A stretch of DNA of 64,000 bases from Jaltomata sinuosa (lineage: Eukaryota; Streptophyta; Magnoliopsida; Solanales; Solanaceae): positions 124,001-188,000 of the forward strand of contig QJPP01000671.1 of assembly GCA_003996215.1 (NCBI GenBank). Direction: 5' to 3'. The notes beneath the pieces were generated by a model, which was not told the origin of the DNA, searched no databases, and worked only from the letters and a program-made list of their open reading frames with translations. A program made the translations under genes and the position numbers. Numbering within the stretch: position 1 is the first letter of the stretch; each line of letters starts with the position of its first letter. Below, piece by piece: positions 1-10,099 of this stretch.

Positions 1-189
1 AAGGAGAGAAAAACCCTTCAGTTGAAATGCGATAAGCTCGAGAAAGCTTTGGCCATTGTGTGAGACCAATCTGCTTATGTTGAGACTTTGGCATGCTGGG
101 CCGCTAAAATTGAGGCACTAAGAATTAAGTAAGATATGGTTTTGGAAGAGATAGAGAGTGCTACTAAGGGGATGCTTGGCATTGGTTAA
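1..189 (+). pseudogene. Unrecognised coding-like remnant, coiled-coil-like
   Basis: Frame +1 reads as a hydrophilic, Lys/Glu/Leu-rich stretch (for example LQLKCDKLEKALAIV, then AKIEALRIK and DMVLEEIESATKG), interrupted by three stop codons. The composition suggests a former coiled coil. The left edge of the window cuts it, so the true start is not visible. I do not recognise the family. Similar helical segments occur in accessory proteins of plant retroelements, but that is a guess. A chance open frame is the alternative. Confidence 0.25.
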
Positions 190-1424
190 AAGAGGAAAAT
201 GTTTGGCAGTGAGATAATGCATTACATGCTAGCCTTATTGAGAACCTTATGAGAAAACAAACTGGGCTACAGGAGAGCATACACCTAGAGAGTAAAAGAA
301 CATATCATTATGCCAAAGTTTCTTCCTCTTGTAGTGTACCAAAATGGTCCCAAGCAAATATATGCCACCTAAAATAGAAAATTAATGCTCTGATAAAGAG
401 AGTTCAACTTTGAAAAAAACATCCTTACTTAGAGAAAGCTTGTGATTCCTAGCTCGTAACAAATCTAGAATCTGAAGGATGCTAGTATGGGTTACCTTGA
501 TATTTACAAGGACATTTCAAAGTCCCTCGGTTGATTTCATCAGTCCATCAGATTTTGATGATGGAAGGTCCGCCTCTACTTTAGAAGGGGAGCTTTTAGT
601 TATCAAAACATCTGATGGCAGCTCCGATGATTACTAATAGTTGGGACATGGCCTCTTGCTTGACAAGGTTGTTGCCTTATGTAATTTTTACTTCTTTATT
701 TTTTTCGCATAACTGAGTTCCAACTCAGGATCCTGAGCATGCTTCTTTGTACCTTGACATAAACTTTAGAAATAAAACTATTAAAGATTCTTTCTCTCTC
801 TCTCCCCCTATTATTTTTTTTGGCAGGAAAGAGATTTAACAGTTTCCCTTATTCCTTGAACCGCTAGTTTTGGGGAACGATGAGGTGCCCTGGGTGCCTT
901 ATTTCTTGAAAACAACTTTATCATGCTTTGGTAGCATTAACTGCACTATCCATGTGGCTAGCTTCCGCTGCTATCCTTTTTCCATGTATTAAATGGGTTT
1001 GGCCTATAAAAATCAACCTTCCTTGTCAATGTTCCTTACTCCACACAGATATTTATATTTTCCTAGTAGCACTGCTTAGTATAAAAAGAGAGATCCTCTT
1101 TATGGGGAACTTCTTCCCATTTAGTTGTTTGATTTTGTGCTTTACTTTTTTCACCATTTTTGTCTTATCCTTGTCTTTGATCCTGGTACCATATCTGGGA
1201 TTTAGTTTCTAAGGTAACTAGATGAGAGTAAGGTAAAAATTATCGGTGAGTCCAAGGGTGAGAGTGGTGAGAGATATTTCACCCAGCCACTCTCCTCCTT
1301 AATAGTCCTAGGATCTGGTTTCAGCCTTGTGGGCACCCTGCACTCTACCATTTCACTTGGTGAGCATGTCAGAGGTCTATCCCTAGGGTTATGCTCATGC
1401 AACTTGTCAAAGACTCTCCGATGG
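190..1424. other. No gene recognised
   Basis: AT-rich DNA with pyrimidine runs near 790-815. A 94-codon open frame on the plus strand (928-1212) is hydrophobic and low in complexity, has no recognised motif, and is not called. Around 540-640 one frame gives a short acidic stretch ending in a stop (SDFDDGRSASTLEGELL), which may be more of the decayed reading frame at the left edge. Confidence 0.5.
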
Positions 1425-1432
1425 GTTGTGAG

Positions 1433-2430
1433 TAGAGCTGTCAAAATGGTGTTGGCCCATGAGGCCAACCCAACCCAGCCGTTTAATTAAGTGGGGTTGG
1501 GCTAAGTTTTTGCAGCTTATTTAAAAGTGAGACTTATAAGCCCAGCCTCACTTGGCCCATCAGCCCCAGAGGCCTAACCCGTGGCCTCAGAGGCCAGCCC
1601 GTTAAGTTAAAAAATAATTAATAATATATTTATTTATCAAATAAAAAATTTAAAATAATTAAACACGGTAAAACAAAATTTAAAAGAAGTACAAAGTACA
1701 TTACAAATAGACAATAGTAATTATTCATTTAATCAATATTCATTAGTAATATAATACATTACATCAATATATTATATTATATATGATATATCATATTCAT
1801 ATATACATATTCTTTGCCCTTTGATCTTTCGACTTTTCTTTGCTCATAAGCAGCAAGAAAAATTAGGGCTTTTAAAAGTCATTTCTCTTCCCTTTTTGCG
1901 CAGTTTTTCTTATTTTTCTGTCCAAATCTCTATCTTAGTTCAAATCTTCCTTCAATAAATCTCCGTCTAGTTAAAGTGAAGTTATTAAGCTCTAATTGAT
2001 GGATTACATAATTTTTAACACTTTAATCTTATAATTTTGTAACTGGGCAAAAAATTTGTGTATAAAAGATTTGAATTTTTTTAGATTATTATAATTCAGA
2101 TGTGCAAAAGTATGTGGACAATCTTTTTAACTAGTTAGTTATATTTTATTCTTTATTTGATTGATATTAATTATTATTGTATACACATGTTTAAATGAAG
2201 AATTATAATGATTGATGATTTTCTAGTAATTATATTTTGTTCGTTTATCATGTTACGGGTCACTTTTAATTTTTATTGAAGGGTCAACCCGTCCTAGCCC
2301 GCGGCCCACTTAGGATTTGGTTGGGTTGCTATTTTAAAGGCCCTTTAATTAAAAGGGCCAGCGCATTTAACTCTTGGGCTCGCTGGTGCTGGGTTGGGTT
2401 AGGTTGGGCCAGGCTATTTTGACAGCTCTA
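1433..2430. mobile_element. Non-autonomous hAT-like transposon (about 1 kb)
   Basis: The element begins TAGAGCTGTCAAAAT and ends with its exact reverse complement ATTTTGACAGCTCTA, giving a 15-bp perfect terminal inverted repeat. It is flanked by gttgtgag (1425-1432) and cttgtgag (2431-2438), an 8-bp target duplication with one mismatch. Eight-bp TSDs and short TIRs starting with TAG/CAG are typical of hAT elements. The outer roughly 170 bp at each end are GC-richer and carry many copies of gggttgg/ccaaccc and ggcc motifs in both orientations, like the subterminal repeats that hAT transposases bind. The middle (about 1610-2270) is very AT-rich with no coding capacity, so mobilisation would need a transposase supplied elsewhere. 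Boundaries are exact by TIR and TSD. The superfamily assignment is an inference from TSD length. Confidence 0.85.
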
Positions 2431-2438
2431 CTTGTGAG

Positions 2439-2820
2439 TTACAACCTGGCTTCTCGGGCTACTACTGAGGAAACCCATCAACCAAGGTAGTCTGATTAAG
2501 CCGAGTCAAATTACTTGAGCCAGGGAAAACCCATATACAAGTGTGACCTTTGAGAGTCTTTTAATAAATGGGGGTTGTGTTGGGTGAGGGGATAGCCTTT
2601 TTTGGCCTTTTGATCAATCTGAGTTTTCTTCCCCTTGAGGGTTTCCCAAGGTTCTCCCACTCCTTTTCTCAAGTCATCCGCCTTCATGGGCCATCTCATC
2701 ATTGAGCATGAGAGAAGAAAAATAGAGACTCTGACTTCTTATGCATTTTCAAGATCATGGTCGGTAGTTCATTTTCATAATTTAATAACCTGCTCCACAC
2801 TAGGAATGTTTAACACATCT
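2439..2820. other. No gene recognised
   Basis: Sequence between the hAT-like element and the minisatellite. Short open frames exist on both strands (60 to 70 codons) but show no motif or supporting context. Confidence 0.5.
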
Positions 2821-3065
2821 TGGGGTTGTAATTTGTAACCCATTTAGGGCTTGTAATTTGTAACTTGTTTGGGGATTGTAATTTGTAACCCATTTAGGGC
2901 TTGTAATCTGTAACCCATTTTTGGTTTGTAATTGGTTACCTTTTTAGGGCATGTAATTTTATAACCCATTTTGGGCTTATAATTTGTGACCCATATTTGG
3001 CTTGTAATTTGTAACACTATCTGGGATTGTAATTTGTAACCCGTCCTGGGCTTATAAATTATACT
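2821..3065. repeat. 25-bp minisatellite, about 10 copies
   Basis: A tandem array with consensus close to ttgtaatttgtaacccatt plus ttgggc. Unit starts fall at 2826, 2851, 2876, 2901, 2926, 2951, 2977, 3002, 3027 and 3052, so the period is 25 bp with a single 26-bp step. Units differ by point changes. The minus strand is open through the array because the unit contains no stop in any of its three rotating frames. That produces a 119-codon frame (2844-3203) which I regard as an artefact. Confidence 0.9.
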
Positions 3066-4620
3066 TCTTATGCTTTTATGGTTTTTCCATGTACCTTGCC
3101 TTTTTGTATATTTTTTGTTTTTTAGCAAACAACCTTTCATTTCCTTCTGCATATATTTGTTCATAAAAGTGTGGCTCAACATTCCTTTTAACATGAGAGC
3201 CAAAAAATAATTAACTTCACAGCCTCATTGGGTGCACCTTCTTTGAAAGACGATAGTCATCATCCTTCGGGGGTTTCCTCTGAGGTGTCACACTCTTAGC
3301 ATACCTTGTCTTTTGAAATTGTACTTTGTGACTCTAGCCAGGTTAGTGAGTGTTAAGTATTTCATTTGATGATCGAAGATAGTCACCAACTTGTTTTTTA
3401 TTTTGGTGCTTCTTGCATAAACATTTTGTAAGGTTGGTGCATTCGTAGCTTTTCATCCAATCAAAGACCTTTTAAGTGTAGATATTTCTATACCTCATGG
3501 AACAAGAAGGGATCCCTTTAATTATTAAATTGTTGAGCATCTAAGTCTGAACGTCTTCAACTTACTTTAGAGCATAGCATTTAGAGAAATATCTCTATCA
3601 AGTCATTTTCCAAATTTGGACTTCTCGATAGGGTACTTAGGTTTCACAGCATTTTGAGAGTGTCGTTTTATTGGGACTTGCATTGAGTGCACTTTTTAAT
3701 GTCACCTCAATTGATTTCTATTGGATGATCAATATGTGCATTTCATGTTAATTTATTCTTCCAGTGAAGCTGAGTCTTTAACATTTTGTCTGGAATTAGT
3801 GCCCCGAGTTTGTTAATTAAACAGACATTCCAGACATCATCTTCAGTTCCTAGTGTTTTACCATTGGTATGGGGACCTTAAAGTTCAAGCTTACCCGTTA
3901 TCTCGGGTATTCGGGGTTCCCCACTCGGGACTCAGGGTCCTTGACAAGGCTCATCCCTCTTTTCACTCAAGGCGAGTGATTCTGGAGACCTTTGGATTTT
4001 TATCTTTTAGTGCTTGTAGTGTGTTACACTTAGACTCAAAAAATTTAGTCTCAATATTCCAAAACTTTTGGAGTTATGTATTTGTAAAGAAATTGTGCCC
4101 TCATACCTTCCAAAAATATTATCTCTTATTTATATCAATGTTTTTCCAAGACCGTCTGGCCTCTACATTACATAAGAAAATGGAAAACCTATTTTATTCC
4201 CAGAAGTCCCTACTGCTACCTCGTATCTTGTCAGAAAAACCCTCTAAGGGATATGAATCGGATGAAGGAAAAAAGTGTAGGACATCATTTTGGGTCTCTT
4301 CTGGATTATTATCCATCACAGTGGTCCTCAGCTTTTGATGACTCATGGGAGATCTTTTTCCCCTTGTCCTTAGGTAGTGGCGGTAGCCTCATCAAGAGAG
4401 TGAATTTCCCTCATAAGGACAAGAAACCCATTCTCGATAACTTTCAAGAGCTTGGGAGGAGAAAGGAAATAACCAATTAGGGAATCAATAAAAGTGAGAA
4501 AATGTACTTGTCACCTTGCTATGCAAGCATTCATCTTATTATCTTTGGGGGCGTTCCTGGGTTCACAAGTTGCATGTTCCCCTCGATGCTCTTTATGAAG
4601 TTGTTCTTGGATTGATCGTT
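3066..4620. other. No gene recognised
   Basis: No protein family is recognisable on either strand. A 161-codon plus-strand frame (3853-4338) has no motif and no homologue that I recognise. If gag remnant H (to the right, minus strand) belonged to a full element, its protease and RT would have lain here, but nothing readable is left. Confidence 0.45.
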
Positions 4621-6077
4621 GAGGAACTCTCACATGTGGCCATCCTTTGATAAGCAGCAACTACCTCCTTGAGGTGCCAACAGTCCCTGGTGTTATGTCT
4701 GTGTGTCCCATGGTATTCACAACACGAGTTCCTATCCCTTAAATCTGGGTTTTAGCAGGTATGCTTTGGAAATTTTGCCCCCTGAATGTCTCGTATGTCA
4801 AGACAAATTATGTCGAGTTGACAGTACAATAGTATTTTGAGAGTAGAGGAACATCATTGACAATGTACACTACTGATTTTATGGCCTCCTTAGCCTATAA
4901 CCCCGTCGTAGAGAGTCCATGTCCAATGTTTTTCTCAAATCAGGATTTGTTTGGAATATGTAAACTAACACCCCGGCTTGTACCATTTCTTATATCCGCA
5001 ACGTAAGGCACATACCTTCCTTGAGATGAGACCTATAGGTTAACCCATTGCAAAGGGTTCCAATTGCTCCTCTCGCCAGTATAACATGTCTTCTTTGCAC
5101 CCTTTGGCTCATTCTATGTTTCAGGCGCCTTATAGAAGACACTTTTACAGTTATCCTCAATCTCAATCTTTGATTCGTAGCTATTATGAACATTCACCGA
5201 TGTTGTTTCTTCAAACTTGGTTAGGATATCTTTCAACTTGAACAAGGCAATAAAAATCTTAGGGTTCAAACCTTTATTAAAGGCCTTCGCTGCCTAATGA
5301 TCTAGTACCATTAGCATGTTCATCCTTTCCATCTAGAATCTCACAATAAAATCCCAAAGCAACTTCATGTCTCCTGGCTCTATCTTGAAAATATCTCCCC
5401 TCTAGGATTACACCTTTTTGGCTCCAGCATAGGCCCTAATAAAACTATTAGCCAACATGTTAAACGAATTGATAGAGTTTTTAGGAAAAAGAGAATACCA
5501 GGCCAATGATCCTGCCAACAAGGTTTCTCCAAACTTCTTCACCATCACAGATTTGGTTTCTTTCTTTGTCAGGTCATTTCCATTTACGACTATTGTGAAG
5601 AAAATCAAATGCTCCTAAGGATCTAAGTTCCTATTATACTTGTAAATGTAAGGCATTTTAAACCTATTTGGGATAGATTTATTCACCGCACTAGCCATGT
5701 AGGGTACTTTGGCATAACTCTACAAGTCTTGACCCTTTATGACTGTCGCTATCCTCAGTATGTGTTTCATGTGACTCTACAGTTCTACATACTGAGACTT
5801 CATCTTGTCACCCAATAACTCCATCATCATTGATATTATAGATGTGGTCTTCAAGCTCGGCTTTGGTCCCTGAATCTATGTGCTCCTTCGATCTATCATC
5901 AAGTTCCAATTCATTGAGGGTGTCCCACATATTTCTCATTAGGAAATTCAGATTTAATTAGGCTAAATTGTCTTGGAACTTATTCATCATCCTATCCTGG
6001 GCCTCAATTCTAGACATCAACTCTTTTTTGGAGTGTGCAAAGCTATTGAGGACCTTCTGGAGACCTTTCATGCAAAC
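4621..6077 (-). pseudogene. Decayed Ty3/gypsy gag (element H)
   Basis: Reading the minus strand from about 6060 downward gives gag-like segments in shifting frames. The order is an N-terminal helix (SKKELMSRIEAQDRMMNKF, near 5990-6030), the capsid core (AWYSLFPKNSINSFN and AYAGAKKV, 5408-5510), then DIFKIEPGDMK, AAKAFNKGLNPK and NVHNSYESKIEIED (about 5130-5400). Near 4640-4720 a knuckle-like CEYHGTHRHNTRDCWHLK follows. These match the retrotransposon gag capsid domain of plant Tat-like gypsy elements. Several stops and frameshifts make it non-functional. Its upstream end is cut at 6077 by the LTR of element G, and nothing readable follows downstream. The family call is good; the sublineage is less sure. 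Confidence 0.75.
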
Positions 6078-6888
6078 TGTTATACCCTTAGATAGGGAGT
6101 TACATGATGGACCTAGCTAAGACCAATGACTTTGGTTAAGATCAAGTTTACTTGAGGCCAGTATACCGGCATAGGCACGTGTGGATCATGTTGTCATGGC
6201 ATGGAAAGACCTTAGAGGTAGCGTGGCTAAGGCATGAAAGGCTAGGAATGGATAAGGCATAACACGGGGTGGACAGGCTAAGGCAACTAACGTTGTGATA
6301 GCATGGCAGGTAAAGGCGGATGGAATATAACAAGGATGTGGTGTGGCATTAGCACATGCTTGGTGCAAAGAAAGGCAAGCTCACCCAAGACATGGCTCGA
6401 CATTGGCATGTTTGACCTAAAATTGTGCTGGAACTGGGTGTGTGCCTCCGATAGGCTTGTAGTTGGGTAGTTCCAAAATTTTAGCTTGAGTGCCCAGGCT
6501 GGCAAGGGTAGTTGTCTTGATTATTTGAATGTTGTAATTTAAAATTTGTCATTTTGAACTTGAATTGCCTAGCAATTAGGGTTGTTAACTGTTTCTGGAT
6601 AAGCTCATGTGCCTGGCATGTTACTGGGGCATGTGGCCTATATGTAGGTAGAAATAGGGCAGTCACAAGATAGATTTAGTTGTGTTGTCTAAATTTTATA
6701 AGGTTATTTTTGTATGCTACTTTATGGCACGAGTGAATTAAAAAGTTAGGAAAAAGATTTATTGTATGTGCTTTTATTGATTTTGTGAGCTTAGGCAAAC
6801 TAAGTATTAAGGGGAAAAAGTAAAGGCTGAAGTCATAGGTGTGTGGCTATCGAGTGGTGTCAAACTAGAGGGAGTTGACCCTATTACA
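6078..6888 (+). repeat. 5' LTR of element G
   Basis: Begins TGTTATACCC and ends ATTACA, followed two bases later by the tRNA-Met-type PBS, so about 811 bp. The start is inferred from the TG terminus and from the end of the interrupted minus-strand gag to its left. The U3-like part (about 6170-6420) is packed with ggcatg/catggc words. A candidate TATA-like stretch (ttttataagg) lies near 6694. There is no second LTR in the window to confirm the boundaries. Confidence 0.6.
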
Positions 6889-6890
6889 AC

Positions 6891-6902
6891 TGGTATCAGA
6901 GA
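6891..6902 (+). other. Primer binding site, tRNA-iMet type (element G)
   Basis: TGGTATCAGAGA two bases downstream of the LTR end. TGGTATCAGAGC is the usual plant initiator-tRNA-Met PBS of copia and many gypsy elements, so there is one mismatch at the last base. It fixes the plus orientation of G. Confidence 0.8.
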
Positions 6903-6939
6903 GAAAGGTCTCAATAATAGGAACGATAGCTGGTGGAAG

Positions 6940-7990
6940 TAACTATAATATGTTATGGGAGAAAGTTGAAGGTTGGAAGCCATGCTTGGCCTGAAAAAAG
7001 TTGATGAATATCTTAATTTAATAAGGCATATTAATGGCATCGTAGAAATTCATTACTATCATGCTGTTGTTGATGGGTAAATGTCCGAATTACTCAACTT
7101 TCATGGAACTATGGGTACACAAGTTAAAGGCCTACTAAAGTCAAATGAAGATCTTAAGGCAGAGGTCATGGTCCTTTACCAGGCTATTGCAAATACACCT
7201 CATGGAGGCAAAGAACATGCCCACATTAAGATCCTCTAACCCAAGTGTTTTGATGGTGTTCGTGGTGCCAAGGAATTGGAAAACTATTTGTGAGAATTGG
7301 AGGACTATTTTGCTATTGCTCATTTTTCTACAAATTACAAGTTAACCATGGCAGTCAGATATTTTAGGGGCAATGTAGTGTTCTGGTTGCGCTTCAAAAA
7401 TGCTTATGATGAGAGTGCTAGCATACCTAAAGTTGATACGTGGGAAACACTGAGGAATGCACCTCGTGAGAAGTTCTTCCTAGCGATTCATTTTGGGTCC
7501 TAGGGATAAACTGAAATAATTGAAACATGTTGGATCCATTTGTGAATATGTCAAAGCATTTACGTCCTTGATGCTGGAAATTCAGAACATGTTTGATGAA
7601 GATAAGTTACACACCTTAATTTCTGGAATGCAAGGTTTGGCACATAACAAACTGCGTCGGCAGAAAGTTCAAGATCTTCCTTGTGAAATTGTTGCTGTTA
7701 TTGCGTTAATTAATTTTCATTCAACTAGTGTTATTTTTTATCCTACTCCTTCTTCTAAGAATAAGATAAAGGAGAAGTGCAGAGACTATAAGAAGGAAAA
7801 TAAAAGGCAAGAAAGAAATGACAAGGGCAAGGGAAAGATGGACACCGGTGCATCTAGCCAAAGCAAATAGACCGGTAAAAAAGTTTGTTGGACTTGTCAA
7901 AACCCAGGCATAAGGCAAGGAATTATCCAAATTAGGGAAAATCAATGCTCTACTTGCTGGGGAGGAAAAGTAGGGCAAATGACAAGAAAT
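6940..7990 (+). pseudogene. Gag of element G, broken
   Basis: Two frames carry the protein. The first runs through PKCFDGVRGAKELENYL, then a stop, then ELEDYFAIAHFSTNYKL, RYFRGNVVFWLRFKNAYDE and VDTWETLRNAPREKFF (to about 7500). The second (7520-7870) continues as YVKAFTSLMLEIQNM, KLHTLISGMQGLA and a basic Lys-rich tail. A zinc-knuckle remnant CWTCQNPG (about 7886-7910) has lost its frame before the His and last Cys. In the family, gag packages the RNA and forms the particle. Here at least two in-frame stops and two frameshifts prevent a full product. Protease follows directly. Confidence 0.8.
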
Positions 7991-8040
7991 TACTGTCTAT
8001 GTGAACCCACTGCATTTGGCAAATACATTGTCTAGTAGCT

Positions 8041-8440
8041 GTGGGGGAGATGGAGGAAGATGATTCTGCTGAGAATGTTGCCCACATAAATACTATTGAT
8101 TTGATTGATGATGTAGAAGATGCCTATGGTACACAGGTGTATATTTACATGAAAATTTTGGACAGAAATGTTATAACAATGGTCAATACCAATTCTTATC
8201 ACACTTTTGTTGCTTTAAAAATTGTGAAAGAGTACGAGCCAAAGGTGACAAACTATGCAATTAGGATGATGGTTGTAAATTCTGCAGTGTAGGCAGGATA
8301 CGATATGGCATTGGATATGCCACTGCAAATACGGAATTGGACTGAAATGCACAACTTGATCACGGTGCCGCTTGATGACTTTAATTTTCTGCTTGGGATT
8401 GATTTTATGAGGAAGTTTTAGGTTGCTCCAATTTCTCACG
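8041..8440 (+). pseudogene. Retropepsin-like protease of element G, dead
   Basis: The frame includes MKILDRNVITMVNTN, YHTFVALKIV and, after a stop at 8290-8292, LITVPLDDFNFLLGIDFMRKF. This is the layout of the plant gypsy aspartic protease: an active-site hairpin, then the VPLxDFDxxLGxDF flap-end motif. The active-site DTG is replaced by NTN, which would abolish catalysis, and a stop splits the domain. The acidic stretch before it (8044-8100) matches the gag-protease spacer. Expected role: maturation cleavage of the polyprotein. Confidence 0.8.
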
Positions 8441-8730
8441 TTGATGTTGAGATATTTACAGAGGACAAAGATAATGAATTTTTGATGGCTATTAATTCCT
8501 TTGATGAGGAAAATTTGAATAACACTAGAGTTGCTTCATTGTTTTTGGTCATTGCAGTTAAAAAAGGGAATGAAGAAGGGTGAAACTACTTACCTTGTTG
8601 CCTTAGTCAAAGTAAAATCTGATGTGCAAATTGAAGTTTTGGACAGTGTTGCTAAGTTGCTTGAAGAATTCAATGATATGATGCCACTAGAACTTCCAAA
8701 AGAGATGTCGTCAAAGAGGGAAATTTATCA
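8441..8730 (+). pseudogene. Protease-RT linker of element G
   Basis: Readable as VAPISHVDVEIF, AINSFDEENLN, then TTYLVALVKV, LLEEFNDMMPLELPKEM and SSKREIYHKI. The last part is the conserved lead-in to RT (in relatives: EF.DVMP.ELP..LPP.R.IDH.I). The RT domain itself is absent. The homology ends at HKI (about 8730), where the sequence joins the 3' region of D1. Confidence 0.7.
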
Positions 8731-9546
8731 CAAGATCAACTTAGGCAAAGATCCTAAGTTGAGGGTGACTAATGTTGGGAAAAGCAAAGAGCAAAGTTGG
8801 GTAGGAAAGGGAGGAATTGAAAGAAGGAAAAGAGTGTGGTAAGCTTGAAAAGAAAAGGGAAAAAAGCAAACAAAAAGAAAGAGGAAAAATTATGAAAACT
8901 TGCAATACAAAAAGAAAGTTAGTCATAAGTTAGAAATAAAACCACACCCGAGATGTTTGAAAGAAAAGATGGGAAGGGAAAAAAAGGGCTGAGAAATAAA
9001 AGTGAAGAAATAGTATAGTATTGAAGGAGGGTTGAGTCACTATCCAAATCTACCATACCTATCCCCAAGACTACATTACAAACCCAATAAAGTCCTGTAG
9101 TGATCCTAATTAAATCGTCTAATGAAAGAAGCATAGAAAGTAAGGGCAAGCCTATAGTATGTGTACTTGCAATGTTTGAACTTCCTTGTGAGTGTGATCG
9201 CTCTTGTTTATTCAATCACGGTCTTACTTAAATAAATATGTGAGGGACATTCTTTGATATGTGAGGGCACTAGGGTGAAACTTTCTAATTTCTAAGTGTA
9301 AAAGTTGCGTATCACTAGTGTTTTCATAGTCGTTTATAAATAGTGTATTGTCTGTCAGTGTTACCTTGAGATGCTCTAAGTCATGCACATATATTTTAAA
9401 TAAAAGGGAGGGTTAAAATGTTGTTAATGTATGTTGCCAAGTGTTCATGTACTTTGCCATAGATTTCCTAGTTCATATGCCTAAGTGTCGTATAATTGAG
9501 TCTTGTTTTAGTTTCTTAAGGATAAACAAAGATTTTATGTTGAGGG
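8731..9546 (+). other. 3' internal region of Athila-like element D1
   Basis: This block is collinear with the reverse complement of 62314-63200 in element F. Shared words include cctaagttgagggtgact, then a Lys-rich purine tract (8850-8930), gagtcactatcca, agtcctgtagtgatcct, taagggcaagcctat and gtgagtgtgatcgct. It is the stretch between the end of the polyprotein and the LTR, and codes for nothing here. It ends in a purine-biased tract (ttttatgttgaggg, about 9533-9546) that acts as the PPT just before the LTR. The left end is the chimeric junction with G. Confidence 0.75.
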
Positions 9547-10091
9547 TGTTGATATGAGTTATTTAGTGACACTTTTGATTATTTAAACATGATGATTTTG
9601 TAAGTTCTTAAGTATGTTTTCTAGATATGATTGGAGTTTTTCTACCTCTGCAGGGAAATAGGTCGCGGATGAAAAAGTTGGAATTTCTGGTGAAAAGAGT
9701 AAAATAATGGGTCATGGAGTGAACGACAGATCGTGAGTCAACTTGTAAAGTGAACGATGGATCGTGAGATTTGATCATGAACTAAGATAAAGAAGAACTT
9801 GATTTCCATAAGTCCACAAATGAAATGACGAGCCATCAGACCAAGTTGTGATATTAAGCCAAAAGATGTTGATTATGAGACCTCAGGCGGTGGATGCACA
9901 TAATGAGTCATCGACAATATGACAAACTATCAATCCAAGGCATGGGAAAGAGGCAGAATATGGAAGAAAGCTGAAAGAATATGATGGTTCAAATATGACA
10001 AACCATCATCTGAATGGCGAGTCATTAGACGAGTTATGGGACGCATCTCGGTCATGTTTTCCTAGTTTATTTTGGGATAGGATTTTATGTC

Positions 10092-10099
10092 TATAAATA
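10092..10099 (+). promoter_or_regulatory. TATA box of D1 LTR
   Basis: TATAAATA within the LTR, preceded at 9660-10050 by a block of repeated short motifs (atggatcgtgag, gacgagccatcag, gacaaaccatcat). The same TATA word stands at the same relative place in D2, A and F. Confidence 0.6.

Larger units (their letters stand above)
6078..8730 (+). mobile_element. 5' part of Ty3/gypsy element G (truncated)
   Basis: Order on the plus strand: LTR (6078-6888), PBS complementary to initiator tRNA-Met, gag, protease, and the linker leading to RT. RT, RNase H, integrase and the 3' LTR are missing. At about 8731 the sequence switches to the 3' internal region of an Athila-like element (D1). The gag core (AKELENYL, YFRGNVVFWLR, IDTWETL-like) resembles plant chromovirus gags. 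It lies inside gag remnant H, which it interrupts on the opposite strand. With no 3' end, a TSD cannot be tested. Confidence 0.7.

Noticed and set aside
928..1212. 94-codon hydrophobic plus-strand frame resembling a membrane protein
   Set aside because: Leu/Phe-rich because of pyrimidine-rich DNA. No motif, and no neighbouring exon signals that I could support.
2844..3203. 119-codon minus-strand frame
   Set aside because: It is generated by the 25-bp minisatellite and has no independent support.
3853..4338. 161-codon plus-strand open frame
   Set aside because: No recognisable domain, no supporting context, and composition like the surrounding DNA. Listed only as unassigned sequence.
6148..6666. 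Cluster of overlapping minus-strand frames rich in Cys and His
   Set aside because: They come from the repeated catggc/ggcatg words in the LTR of G read backwards. No zinc-binding spacing is conserved.
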